Part shown: positions 1 through 6,300 of the stretch, piece by piece | Position numbering within the stretch: the stretch's first letter is position 1 | Layout: each line of letters begins with the position of its first letter | Assembly: GCA_030039525.1 (NCBI GenBank) | Contig: JASHVI010000248.1 | Coordinates: 1 to 11,365 of the forward strand | Direction of reading: 5' to 3' | DNA from: Thermoplasmata archaeon | GTDB lineage: Archaea; Thermoplasmatota; Thermoplasmata; Lutacidiplasmatales; UBA184 | Length of the DNA: 11,365 bases | Position numbers and translations under genes: made by a program | Notes under the pieces: model-generated | What the model saw: the letters and a program-made list of their open reading frames with translations, nothing else | The model's database searches: none | Told to the model about the DNA's origin: nothing

Positions 1-6
1 ATCAAC

Positions 7-17
7 GTACAGTGTAC
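7..17. repeat. Short perfect inverted repeat GTACA-g-TGTAC
   Basis: GTACA (7-11) and TGTAC (13-17) are exact reverse complements around one central base. The dyad is only two bases away from a second dyad at 20-38. It could be a dimer-binding operator half of a tandem site. No function is demonstrated by the sequence alone. Confidence 0.5.
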
Positions 18-19
18 CG

Positions 20-38
20 GGTTTCTCCTCGAGAAACC
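20..38. repeat. Perfect 8-bp stem with 3-nt loop (possible hairpin or operator)
   Basis: GGTTTCTC (20-27) and GAGAAACC (31-38) are exact reverse complements around the loop CTC. It is not followed by a T-tract on either strand, so it is not a textbook intrinsic terminator. It may be an RNA hairpin at the end of a transcript entering from the left, or a protein-binding dyad. Confidence 0.55.
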
Positions 39-126
39 AGCACTTCTGTCGAAGTCAGGTCCGACGCGAGTCGCGGTGGGCCCCGCGGGGGAACATCCGA
101 TCAGCCCATTAGGCCCAAGAAACGAA

Positions 127-156
127 CGTATTTGTATAAGACATTATACAAATACG
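127..156. repeat. 30-bp AT-rich perfect palindrome (13-bp arms, 4-nt centre)
   Basis: The left arm CGTATTTGTATAA (127-139) and right arm TTATACAAATACG (144-156) are exact reverse complements around GACA. The arms are AT-rich in otherwise very GC-rich DNA. Each arm contains a TATA-box-like TTTGTATAA, so the element could be a symmetric operator, a pair of opposed promoter elements, or a stem-loop in RNA. No T-tract follows. The nearest gene downstream on the plus strand is the antitoxin at 363; no minus-strand gene leaving the left edge was found. Confidence 0.75.
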
Positions 157-177
157 GGCAGCCCCATGAACCCTCCT

Positions 178-192
178 CCGCGGTGACCGCGG
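178..192. repeat. GC-rich perfect inverted repeat CCGCGGT-g-ACCGCGG
   Basis: Seven-base arms (178-184 and 186-192) surround a single central base. It lies between the AT-rich palindrome at 127-156 and the antitoxin promoter. GC-rich DNA throws up such dyads by chance more easily than AT-rich ones, so its functional weight is low. Confidence 0.4.
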
Positions 193-315
193 ACCGACGT
201 ACGCTGTCTCGCGGCCCCGACGCATGCGATCCGCCTCCCACGGACGGGGCGGGTTCCGGCTCGGGGTCGCGCAGGCTCGACCCCGGCACGGGGGACTGGG
301 GAGGCCCTCGCGCCC

Positions 316-340
316 TTTACCTGAAAGTAAAGCTATTCTA
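316..340 (+). promoter_or_regulatory. Putative antitoxin promoter with overlapping operator-like dyad
   Basis: TTTAC (316-320) and GTAAA (327-331) form an inverted repeat with a 6-nt spacer. It directly abuts a TATA-like AT-rich stretch, AGCTATTCTA (331-340). The centre of that stretch lies roughly 26-28 nt upstream of the GTG start at 363. This is the spacing expected for an archaeal promoter giving a leaderless transcript, and there is no Shine-Dalgarno sequence before 363. The dyad would cover the BRE/TATA region, which suits autorepression by the AbrB-fold antitoxin or the toxin-antitoxin complex. The repression model is inference. Confidence 0.45.
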
Positions 341-362
341 CTCGGCCATCCTACCTCGCCTT

Positions 363-593
363 GTGGCGAGCACGGTGACCGTCAGCTCGAAGGGGCAGAT
401 CACGCTCCCCAAGGCGCTGAGGGAGCGGCATCACCTGGGCGAGGGCGAGGAGGCTCTCGTCGTCGATACGGAGGCGGGCATCCTCATTCGTCCCCGGCCG
501 CGCCAGAGCCTGTACGGGCTCCTCCGGGGGCGGATCGACTCCTCGGGCCTGGAGCGGTCGATCCGGCGCCTGCGCCGGGAGACGACTCCCTGA
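363..593 (+). CDS. vapB: AbrB/SpoVT-fold (VapB-like) antitoxin and DNA-binding protein
   Basis: A 76-residue protein beginning with a swapped-hairpin AbrB domain. The N-terminal signature VTVSSKGQITLPKALRE (about residues 5-21) is the hallmark beta-hairpin plus 'KGQITLPK' loop of the family. A short basic C-terminal tail (about residues 47-76) would contact the toxin. The family binds DNA as a dimer, and in toxin-antitoxin modules it neutralises a PIN RNase and represses its own operon. I chose GTG at 363 because it directly precedes the domain and a TATA-like element sits about 26-28 nt upstream. The same frame is open back to position 12, but that part has no recognisable domain. The stop codon TGA (591-593) overlaps the presumed start of the PIN gene, which suggests translational coupling. 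Assignment as an AbrB-type antitoxin is firm; the exact start is less so. Confidence 0.85.
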   Translation: MASTVTVSSKGQITLPKALRERHHLGEGEEALVVDTEAGILIRPRPRQSLYGLLRGRIDSSGLERSIRRLRRETTP

Positions 594-985
594 CGAACGC
601 GGTCCTGGATACCGTCGCGCTGGTGCGGCTGCTCGAGGGGGAGCTTCCGCCGAGCGCGCTCGCCGTGGTGCGCCAAGCCGAGGAAGGCGGGGGCACGCTC
701 TGGCTTCCCGAGATCGTGCTCGCCGAGTTCCTCTGGCTCGCGGAGCACGGGCGAATCCGGCTCATGGCCCCGGCCGGAGTCGACGAACTGTTCCATGAGC
801 TCCGCGGGCGCGAGTATCTCGTCCGATCGCACCTTACGGAGGAGGGCTGGTCCAACTTCCGGCGCCTCCGCGGGCCGGAGCTTCACGATCGGATCATCGC
901 GGCGGACGCGCTATCTCGAAACGTCCCCGTACTGACGAACGACACGACGCTTCGGGCGCTCACTCCCCTCCGGACGATCTGGTAG
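590..985 (+). CDS. vapC: PIN-domain ribonuclease toxin (VapC-like)
   Basis: A protein of about 131 residues with a PIN fold. It starts at the first beta strand, VLDTVALVRLL, with acidic residue Asp7. It carries a second acidic site in the 'AEFLWL' helix (Glu46), then 'HDRIIAADAL' (Asp100, with Asp106 nearby) and 'VLTND' (Asp118). These match the four-acid metal-binding centre of VapC-type RNases, which cut tRNA or rRNA when not bound by antitoxin. It follows the AbrB-type gene with overlap, the standard antitoxin-toxin order. The start is odd: no ATG, GTG or TTG lies in frame close to the first strand. GTG at 623 would delete the first catalytic Asp. CTG at 590, overlapping the antitoxin stop as CTGA, is the best candidate. 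Family assignment is strong; specificity is unknown. Confidence 0.82.
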   Translation: MTNAVLDTVALVRLLEGELPPSALAVVRQAEEGGGTLWLPEIVLAEFLWLAEHGRIRLMAPAGVDELFHELRGREYLVRSHLTEEGWSNFRRLRGPELHDRIIAADALSRNVPVLTNDTTLRALTPLRTIW

Positions 986-1276
986 TAGTCAGGGACGGAG
1001 TCGCATCTCGGGTCGCACCCCGGAGGGCTTGGGTCGGCCCGCGTAGTTGGTCGATGCTTCGCCTCTCCCTGGCGCACGGGCCGGAATGGTCCGGGTATCC
1101 CGGCACCCCGCGACCCGGACCGCTTCCTGGATCGGGATCGAGCCGCCCACTGCGGCGGCCCGCCACCCGCGGGGTGCCGCTCGACCCGGGTCCTGGGTAG
1201 GTCGCCGTGGTCACGCTGCCGACCGCGGAAACCGTAATCCGAAGGGCGCGTCCCGCAACGGTTGGGGGGACGGAGC
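986..1276. other. Intergenic region with strong GC-rich inverted repeats
   Basis: This stretch of 291 bp between the PIN toxin and the HxlR-type gene has no credible coding frame. It contains a perfect 9-bp inverted repeat (1088-1096 with 1113-1121), a nested alternative hairpin (1091-1103) and a CACCC/GGGTG dyad (1164-1176). A weak TATA-like GTAAT (1234-1238) lies about 40 nt before the HxlR start. No rRNA, credible tRNA or CRISPR repeats were seen. Confidence 0.55.
1088..1121. repeat. 9-bp perfect inverted repeat with a nested alternative hairpin
   Basis: GGTCCGGGT (1088-1096) pairs exactly with ACCCGGACC (1113-1121) across a 16-nt spacer. Within the left arm, CCGGG (1091-1095) can instead pair with CCCGG (1099-1103) around TAT. 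The two hairpins are mutually exclusive. The element could end the toxin transcript or act as a switch in an RNA. It may also be a by-product of high GC content. Confidence 0.45.
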
Positions 1277-1741
1277 ATGATCGCGGCGGCGGTGGAGTCG
1301 GAGTTCCGGGCCTCCCACCGGGAGCTCAAGACGTCGCTCCTGAAGGTCGACTTCCTGAACTGCCCGGTGGAGACCTCCCTCGGGATCCTCGGGAAGAAGT
1401 GGACGATGGTGGTCATCCGGGACATCGGGGTGTACGGCGTCGACCGGTTCAGCGGCCTCCGAAAGTCGCTGCCGGGCATCCCGTCGAAGGTCCTCGCGAC
1501 GCGGCTGAAGCAGCTCGAGCGGGAGGGGTTCCTCCGGCGGAGTGTCGAGCGGCGGACCCCGCCGAAGGTCGTCCGGTGGTCCCTCACCGAGAAGGGCGTC
1601 GATGCCATCCGGGTCGGCATGATCCTCAGCGCCTTCGGCTCCCGGTGGTGCGCCGACCGGATCTTCGAGGACCAGAAGCCCCGAAGGATGAGCGAGCTCT
1701 ACAGCCGCGAAGGCATGGAGCTCTTCGAAAAGATCCTCTAG
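1277..1741 (+). CDS. HxlR-family winged helix-turn-helix transcriptional regulator
   Basis: A 154-residue regulator. Residues about 27-50 carry the family signature NCPVETSLGILGKKWTMVVI, with the conserved Cys29 just before the first helix. Known members such as HypR sense disulfide or aldehyde stress through the equivalent cysteine. The recognition-helix region 'FSGLRKSLPGIPSKVLATRL' (about 58-77) and the wing 'RRSVERRTPPKVVRWSLTEKG' (87-107) follow, so the wHTH is intact. The C-terminus (about 115-154) has a second Cys125 and is longer than the minimal family. I chose ATG at 1277 over an in-frame TTG at 1262 because GGGGGACGGAG lies immediately upstream of it. It lies upstream of, and on the same strand as, a tautomerase and an MBL-fold hydrolase, so it may control them. 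The ligand is unknown. Confidence 0.85.
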   Translation: MIAAAVESEFRASHRELKTSLLKVDFLNCPVETSLGILGKKWTMVVIRDIGVYGVDRFSGLRKSLPGIPSKVLATRLKQLEREGFLRRSVERRTPPKVVRWSLTEKGVDAIRVGMILSAFGSRWCADRIFEDQKPRRMSELYSREGMELFEKIL

Positions 1742-1916
1742 GAGCTCCCCGCGCGTTCCGGAGCTTCGTCCCCGGCGGACGACCTCCTCGTGACGCCGCA
1801 CGCCCGGTACAGGAGCCGATCGGGCGCCGAGCGCTGACGGGGCCGTCGGTGTCCTTTCGCTCACTTTCCGGCTTATCCACCGGGCTCCACTGGGGTCGGC
1901 TGGGACGGGGACACAG
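1742..1916 (+). promoter_or_regulatory. Intergenic region with putative tautomerase promoter
   Basis: The region is 175 bp without a gene. A TATA-like GCTTATCC (1871-1878) is centred about 42 nt before the ATG at 1917. That would place the start of transcription near 1900 and leave a short leader containing GGGACGGGGAC. Its presence suggests the tautomerase has its own promoter and is not simply read through from the HxlR gene. Confidence 0.3.
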
Positions 1917-2369
1917 ATGGCTCCGATGATCGATGTGTACGCCCGAGCGGACCTATTCCCGACCGGGACCGATCGGCGCCTCGGGGAGGAACTCACGGCC
2001 GCGGTCCTGCGCGCCGAGGGCGTCAGGTCGCCGGGGCCGTTCCACCGGGACAACACCGCGGCGTACATCCACCGCCTGCCTCCGACGTCGGTGCACACGG
2101 CCGCGACGGACTCCGCCCGCACGGTGCGCGTCCAGGTGATCACTCCGCCCGGCGCGCTCTCCCGGGAGGGCCAGAAGCAGCTCGTGAAGGAGGTCACCGA
2201 TATCGTGACCCGGATCTCGGGCGATGCCACGCAAGCCAGCCGCACCTGGGTGCTCCTGACGGAGGCCGCCGAGGGCGGCTGGGGGCTCGCGGGGACGGCG
2301 TTCGGCAAGGAGGAGTTCGCGGCGCTGGCCGCGAAGGCGGCCGCCGCCCGCTCCTCCGGCTCCGGATAG
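1917..2369 (+). CDS. Tautomerase-superfamily (4-oxalocrotonate tautomerase-like) protein
   Basis: A 150-residue protein resembling the long tautomerase-superfamily proteins common in actinobacteria. Features include N-terminal 'PMIDVYARADLFP', an amphipathic helix 'RRLGEELTAAVLRAEG' (20-35), 'HRDNTAAYIHRLP' (43-55), strand 'VRVQVITPPGALS' (70-82), a second helix 'REGQKQLVKEVTDIV' (83-97) and the signature 'RTWVLLTEAAEGGWGLAG' (109-126). The arrangement suggests two fused beta-alpha-beta units. In this superfamily the catalytic base is the amino-terminal proline exposed after Met removal. Here the start reads Met-Ala-Pro, so Pro is residue 3 and is not terminal after Met removal. It precedes the MBL-fold gene by 42 bp and probably shares a transcript with it. 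The substrate cannot be predicted. Confidence 0.8.
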   Translation: MAPMIDVYARADLFPTGTDRRLGEELTAAVLRAEGVRSPGPFHRDNTAAYIHRLPPTSVHTAATDSARTVRVQVITPPGALSREGQKQLVKEVTDIVTRISGDATQASRTWVLLTEAAEGGWGLAGTAFGKEEFAALAAKAAAARSSGSG

Positions 2370-2411
2370 CGCTCCGGCGGCTCCGCCCTCCCGTCGGCTC
2401 GCGCGCCTCCG

Positions 2412-3296
2412 ATGACGGCCCCTCCTCGCGCGCAGGGAAGCCGCGGAGGCTCTCGGCTCCGGGCGGAGGTCTTCGTCGCTCCGAGCATCCCGGTCGTCAC
2501 GCGGGACTTTGCGCCCGGAGAGCAGGCCCGCCCCTGGCCTCCGATTCCCTCGGTGCTCCTCTACGGAGCACGGGAGGCTCTCGTGGTCGACTCGTTCATC
2601 ACGCAGCAGCAGGCCGAGGCCCAGGCCGACTGGATCGCGTCCAAGGACCGGAGGCTTGCGACGATCTTCTCGACGCACGGTCACGGGGACCACTTTTTCG
2701 GAGCCAGCGTGCTCCGGGGCCGGTTCCCCGGGGCCCGGTTCGTCGCGCATCCCGACGCGGTCCGGGAGATGCGTCGTCAGGTCGAACCGGAGTTCCGGTC
2801 GAGGTTCTGGGAATCACGGTTCCCGGGACAGCTTCCCACGACCCTCGAGATCGCCGAGCCGCTCTCGGCGACCCCGCTGGAGCTGGAAGGCGAGGCGCTC
2901 GAGATCGTCCCCCTGGGATTCACCGATGCGGCCGGGTCGACGTGCCTGTACGTCCCGTCGTTGGGCCTCGTCGCGCCCGGCGACGCCGTCTACAACGGCG
3001 TCCACCCGCGCCTCGTGGAGTCGATCGAGAACGGCAAGCTCGACGAGTGGAGCGCCGCCCTCGACCGGCTGGCCTCCCTCGAGCCGACGACGGTCGTCGC
3101 TGGGCACAAGGACCCGCGCCGCCCGGACGACCCTCGGGCGATCTCGGAGACCCGGGCCTACCTCGCCGAATTCCAGCGCGTGGCCGCCCGGACCGGGAGC
3201 CGGCGTCAGCTCTACGACGAGATGCTCGCCCGGTATCCGGACTGGATGAACCGGGGCGCCCTCTGGAGCTCGGCGGGCGCCGCCAAGGGCGGCTGA
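2412..3296 (+). CDS. Metallo-beta-lactamase-fold hydrolase with altered metal ligand
   Basis: A 294-residue MBL-fold protein. It has the hallmark HxHxDH metal motif, 'STHGHGDHFFG' with His89, His91, Asp93 and His94. The bridging Asp191 is in 'VAPGDAVYNGVHPRL' and the C-terminal His232 in 'VVAGHKDP'. The third-motif histidine normally found in a 'GHTD' context is replaced by Phe170 in 'LGFTDAAGST'. The C-terminal 'LYDEMLARYPDWMNRGALWSS' (267-287) resembles a subgroup of bacterial MBL hydrolases of unknown substrate. No signal peptide is visible, so it is probably cytoplasmic. ATG at 2412 has no Shine-Dalgarno sequence. The first 18 or so residues look dispensable, so the true start could be further in. 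It is the last gene of the HxlR-tautomerase-MBL run. A hairpin GCCGCC/GGCGGC (3279-3293) lies at its very end. Confidence 0.85.
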   Translation: MTAPPRAQGSRGGSRLRAEVFVAPSIPVVTRDFAPGEQARPWPPIPSVLLYGAREALVVDSFITQQQAEAQADWIASKDRRLATIFSTHGHGDHFFGASVLRGRFPGARFVAHPDAVREMRRQVEPEFRSRFWESRFPGQLPTTLEIAEPLSATPLELEGEALEIVPLGFTDAAGSTCLYVPSLGLVAPGDAVYNGVHPRLVESIENGKLDEWSAALDRLASLEPTTVVAGHKDPRRPDDPRAISETRAYLAEFQRVAARTGSRRQLYDEMLARYPDWMNRGALWSSAGAAKGG

Positions 3297-3340
3297 CGCC
3301 GACCTCCCGTACGGGTCCGCGCCTCCCGACTGGCGCCCCG

Positions 3341-6300
3341 CTAGACCGGGCCGCCCGGCCGCGGCGGCGGCGGAGGCCCCTCCCGGGTCGCGTAGTAGAC
3401 GAGCAGGAGCGCGGCGAGGACGAAGCCCACGAGCAGGATGGCGATGATCACCTCGGCCTCGCCGCTGAGGCCGGTCGCCGTCGAGGTGCCGGTGGGACCG
3501 ATGACCTGGAGGGTGATGTTGACGTACGTGGTGCGGCCGGAGACGACCGAGACGTTGTCGAAGGCGGTCGCGTAGCCGGGCGCCCCGACCTCGAGGGCGT
3601 GGAGACCGGGCGTCGCGTTCGTCGTCAGGTTGCCGCCGGGGATCACCACCGGCCGGCCGTCGATGTACACCGAGGCGCTCGCGGGGGAGACCCGCAGCGC
3701 GATCGTGCCGGAGATCGGCGCGAACGTCACCGGCGTCACCAGCCCGCCCGCCGGCAGCGTCACGGAGCCGTTCGGGGGCTCGGCGTCGTACCCCGCGGCG
3801 GACGCGGTGTAGTTGTACGGACCGACCGGCAGGGTGAAGGTGACCGTCGTCGCCGGGCCGACCCCCGTGCCGTTCTCGGCCGGGAGGCCGGAGCCGCTCA
3901 CGGAGACCTCCCAGAGGGCGCCGTCGGCGAGCCCCGCCGGCTGGAACGTGAGGTTCGCCAACGTCCGGAAGACGACCTCGACCCCGACCGGAGCGCCGTC
4001 GACCGAGAGCGCGGCCGGACCGCTCCCGACGTATCCCGCCGGGGCCCCGACCGTGAGCGGGTACGTCCCGTTCGGCAGGGCGATCCCGATCGAGCTCCCG
4101 TTCGAGGCCGTCGCGACGCCGTCGGCGGAGACGTTCCAGAGGTCGCCGGCGGGGAGGCCCGTCTCGCCGACGGTCACCGGGAAGAGGGCGAACGGCAGGA
4201 GCGGCGCGTAGTCGCCCCCGACGGTGATCGCCCCGCCGTCGGTGTACGGGAGCACGCCGAACGGGGCCGTCTGCGTTCCGTAGTTCGACCAGTAGTTCCC
4301 GCCCTGCGGCCCGACGCCCAGGATGCTGCCGGTCAGGTTGAGCCCGTGCACGATCGTGCCGTCCGAGGCCGGCTGCGGCGTCACGTTCCAGGTGTCCGAG
4401 TAGGCGACGGCCGGGCACTCGCCGAACTGGTCGCAGGTGAACGGGTTCACCGTCGGCGTGACCGAGGGGAGGGCGACGGACAGGTAGTTGTTGTACAGCA
4501 GGTCCCCCGACTCGGTCTCGTTGATCCCGGTGAGCGCGGGCCCGCTGTTCATCAGCGATCCCGGCGAGGTCGTCAGCGGGGCCGCCGTCTCGAAGGTGTT
4601 GCCCCAGACCGTGTTGTTCGTTCCGCCGAAGAGCCCGAGGGCGACCCCTTCGTCGGCGAACGTGTTGGCGGCGATCAGGTCGTTCGAGCAGTTCCACAGG
4701 ACGAGGGAGGACTCCGCGAAGCCCCCCTCGTACACCGAGAGCCAGCCTCCGATCGACGCGGCTCCGGTGAGGGTCACGTTGGAGGCGTCGTAGAGCTGGA
4801 GCTGCAGCTGGTTGGAGGCGGGGAGCCCGAGCCCGTCGGCGAGCCCCTCGGTCAGCTGGGCGGCGGAGTACTGGACGTCGAACGGCGGCGGGGTCGCCAC
4901 CACCCAGACGTTCGTCCCGGCGAGGAGGAGGCCCGGGAAGAGCGGGAAGAGGTAGTCGTCCCAGGTCGTGAACTCGGGGGCGATCGGCCCGTACTCGTTC
5001 GACTCGAGCTCGTACGGGTTGGCGGGGGTGCCGTTGCCGGCGACGGAGAGGTTGGCGACCTCGGCGTTCCCGATCGCGATGAGCGGGGTGTAGACCCCGT
5101 CCGTCTCGTCGTGGAGGAGGTGCACGAGGAAGGTCTCCGGGCCGCCGACGGCGACGGGGAAGCCCTGCGGGGCGTACTCGCTGAAGAGGAACTCGAAGTA
5201 GAACGACCCGTTGAACGGGAGGTCGATCGTCGTCGTCCCGTTCGGGTTCGTCGGCACCCACTGCGAGTCGTCGGCCTCCAGGCGAGGGCCCTGATTGATG
5301 AACAGGAACGCCTCCGCGGGCCGGAGGTGGATCGTCACCGGCGCGACGGCCGTGTACGCGGAGTAGTTCCAGAGCCCGCCGAGGAACGACGGACCGCTCC
5401 GGATCACGCCGTGTGGGTCCGCCCCCCCGCTCGACGTGACCGAGAGCCCGTTCGAGGTCTCGCCGGTCTCCTGTCCGGCGTTGAAGGCCGAGGGGACCTC
5501 CACGAGCCGGCCGAGCGTCGCGTTCCAGTACTGGAGGGAGATCGTGGCGTTGGCCTCGTAGAAGAGCGTGGTGTCGCCGTCGTCGTTGCCGAGGACGTCG
5601 ATCTCCATGTCGTTGATGAGCCCGATCGGGTCGTACGAGTAGCCGTCGGCCTGGTAGTACGCCGTCGGCGCCGGCCCGGTGGGCGCGCCGACGCTGGAGT
5701 TGAACACGAGGTAGTCGAAGGAGCCGCTCTCCGAGAAGGTCGCGTTCGTCACGGAGTAGTTGAAGTAGAGCACCGGGCGGTCCTCGAAGATCGAGGAGTT
5801 GAGGAAGAGGGTCAGCGAGAACGGGTAGCCGACGGTGATCGTCGGGCCGTACCCCTGGTACAGGTACGGAAGGAAGGAGAGGTTGCCGTCGGGGCTGTAG
5901 GCGTAGATCCCGTTCGCCGGGAAGTTCCCGGAGAAGCTCGAGAAGTTCCAGACCTCGTCGCCGAGCACCAGCTGGTCGGTGCTCACCGTGTACGTCGCGT
6001 AGTTCTGGCTCCAGAACTCGAACGAGGAGTTCCCGAAGATCGTCACGCCGTTCGCGACCGAGTTCAGCTGGATCCCGTAGGAGTCCGGTCCGTCGCCGTC
6101 GACGTAGAGCGAGGTGAGGTTGGTGATGCTGACCGTGCCCGCGACGCTCGTCGAGTTCAAGGCGTAGGGCGTGAGCTGCCCCGAGACGTTCCGGAGGCCG
6201 ATGTCCGCGACGCCCATCGGCGCGGGAGCGTTGGTGTACAGCGGGCTCACCGGTTGGTCGGGCCGGACCTTTTCCGCGGCGAAGTTGGGGAGGTGGAGCC

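Larger units (their letters stand above)
1..362. other. Non-coding leader region rich in dyads, upstream of the toxin-antitoxin pair
   Basis: I see no convincing gene here. A plus-strand frame is open from position 12 into the antitoxin, but its upstream part encodes Arg/Ser/Pro-rich sequence with no recognisable domain. The region holds perfect inverted repeats at 7-17, 20-38, 81-90, 127-156, 178-192 and 316-331, and AT-rich islands that stand out from the GC-rich surroundings. The most likely role is regulatory DNA for the downstream toxin-antitoxin genes, or the end of an upstream unit beyond the left edge. Confidence 0.6.

Noticed and set aside
12..362. Long N-terminal extension of the antitoxin frame
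   Set aside because: It encodes low-complexity Arg/Ser/Pro sequence without a domain and crosses several palindromes. A promoter-like element sits just before the GTG at 363.
1031..1116. Possible 86-nt tRNA: GGGTCG and CGACCC at the ends and a D-arm-like AGTTGGTCGA
   Set aside because: No T-loop consensus (TTCRA) precedes the 3' arm, the T-stem has mismatches, and no convincing anticodon arm can be drawn. The end pairing is easily reached by chance in GC-rich DNA.
1047..1280. 77-codon plus-strand frame between the toxin and the HxlR gene
   Set aside because: No domain, no ribosome-binding site, and it overlaps the inverted repeats and the HxlR start.
3297..3340. Possible bidirectional terminator between the convergent MBL and exoprotein genes, with the 10-bp palindrome CCCGTACGGG (3306-3315)
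   Set aside because: The palindrome has no loop and no T-tract follows on either strand, so I cannot support it as a terminator.
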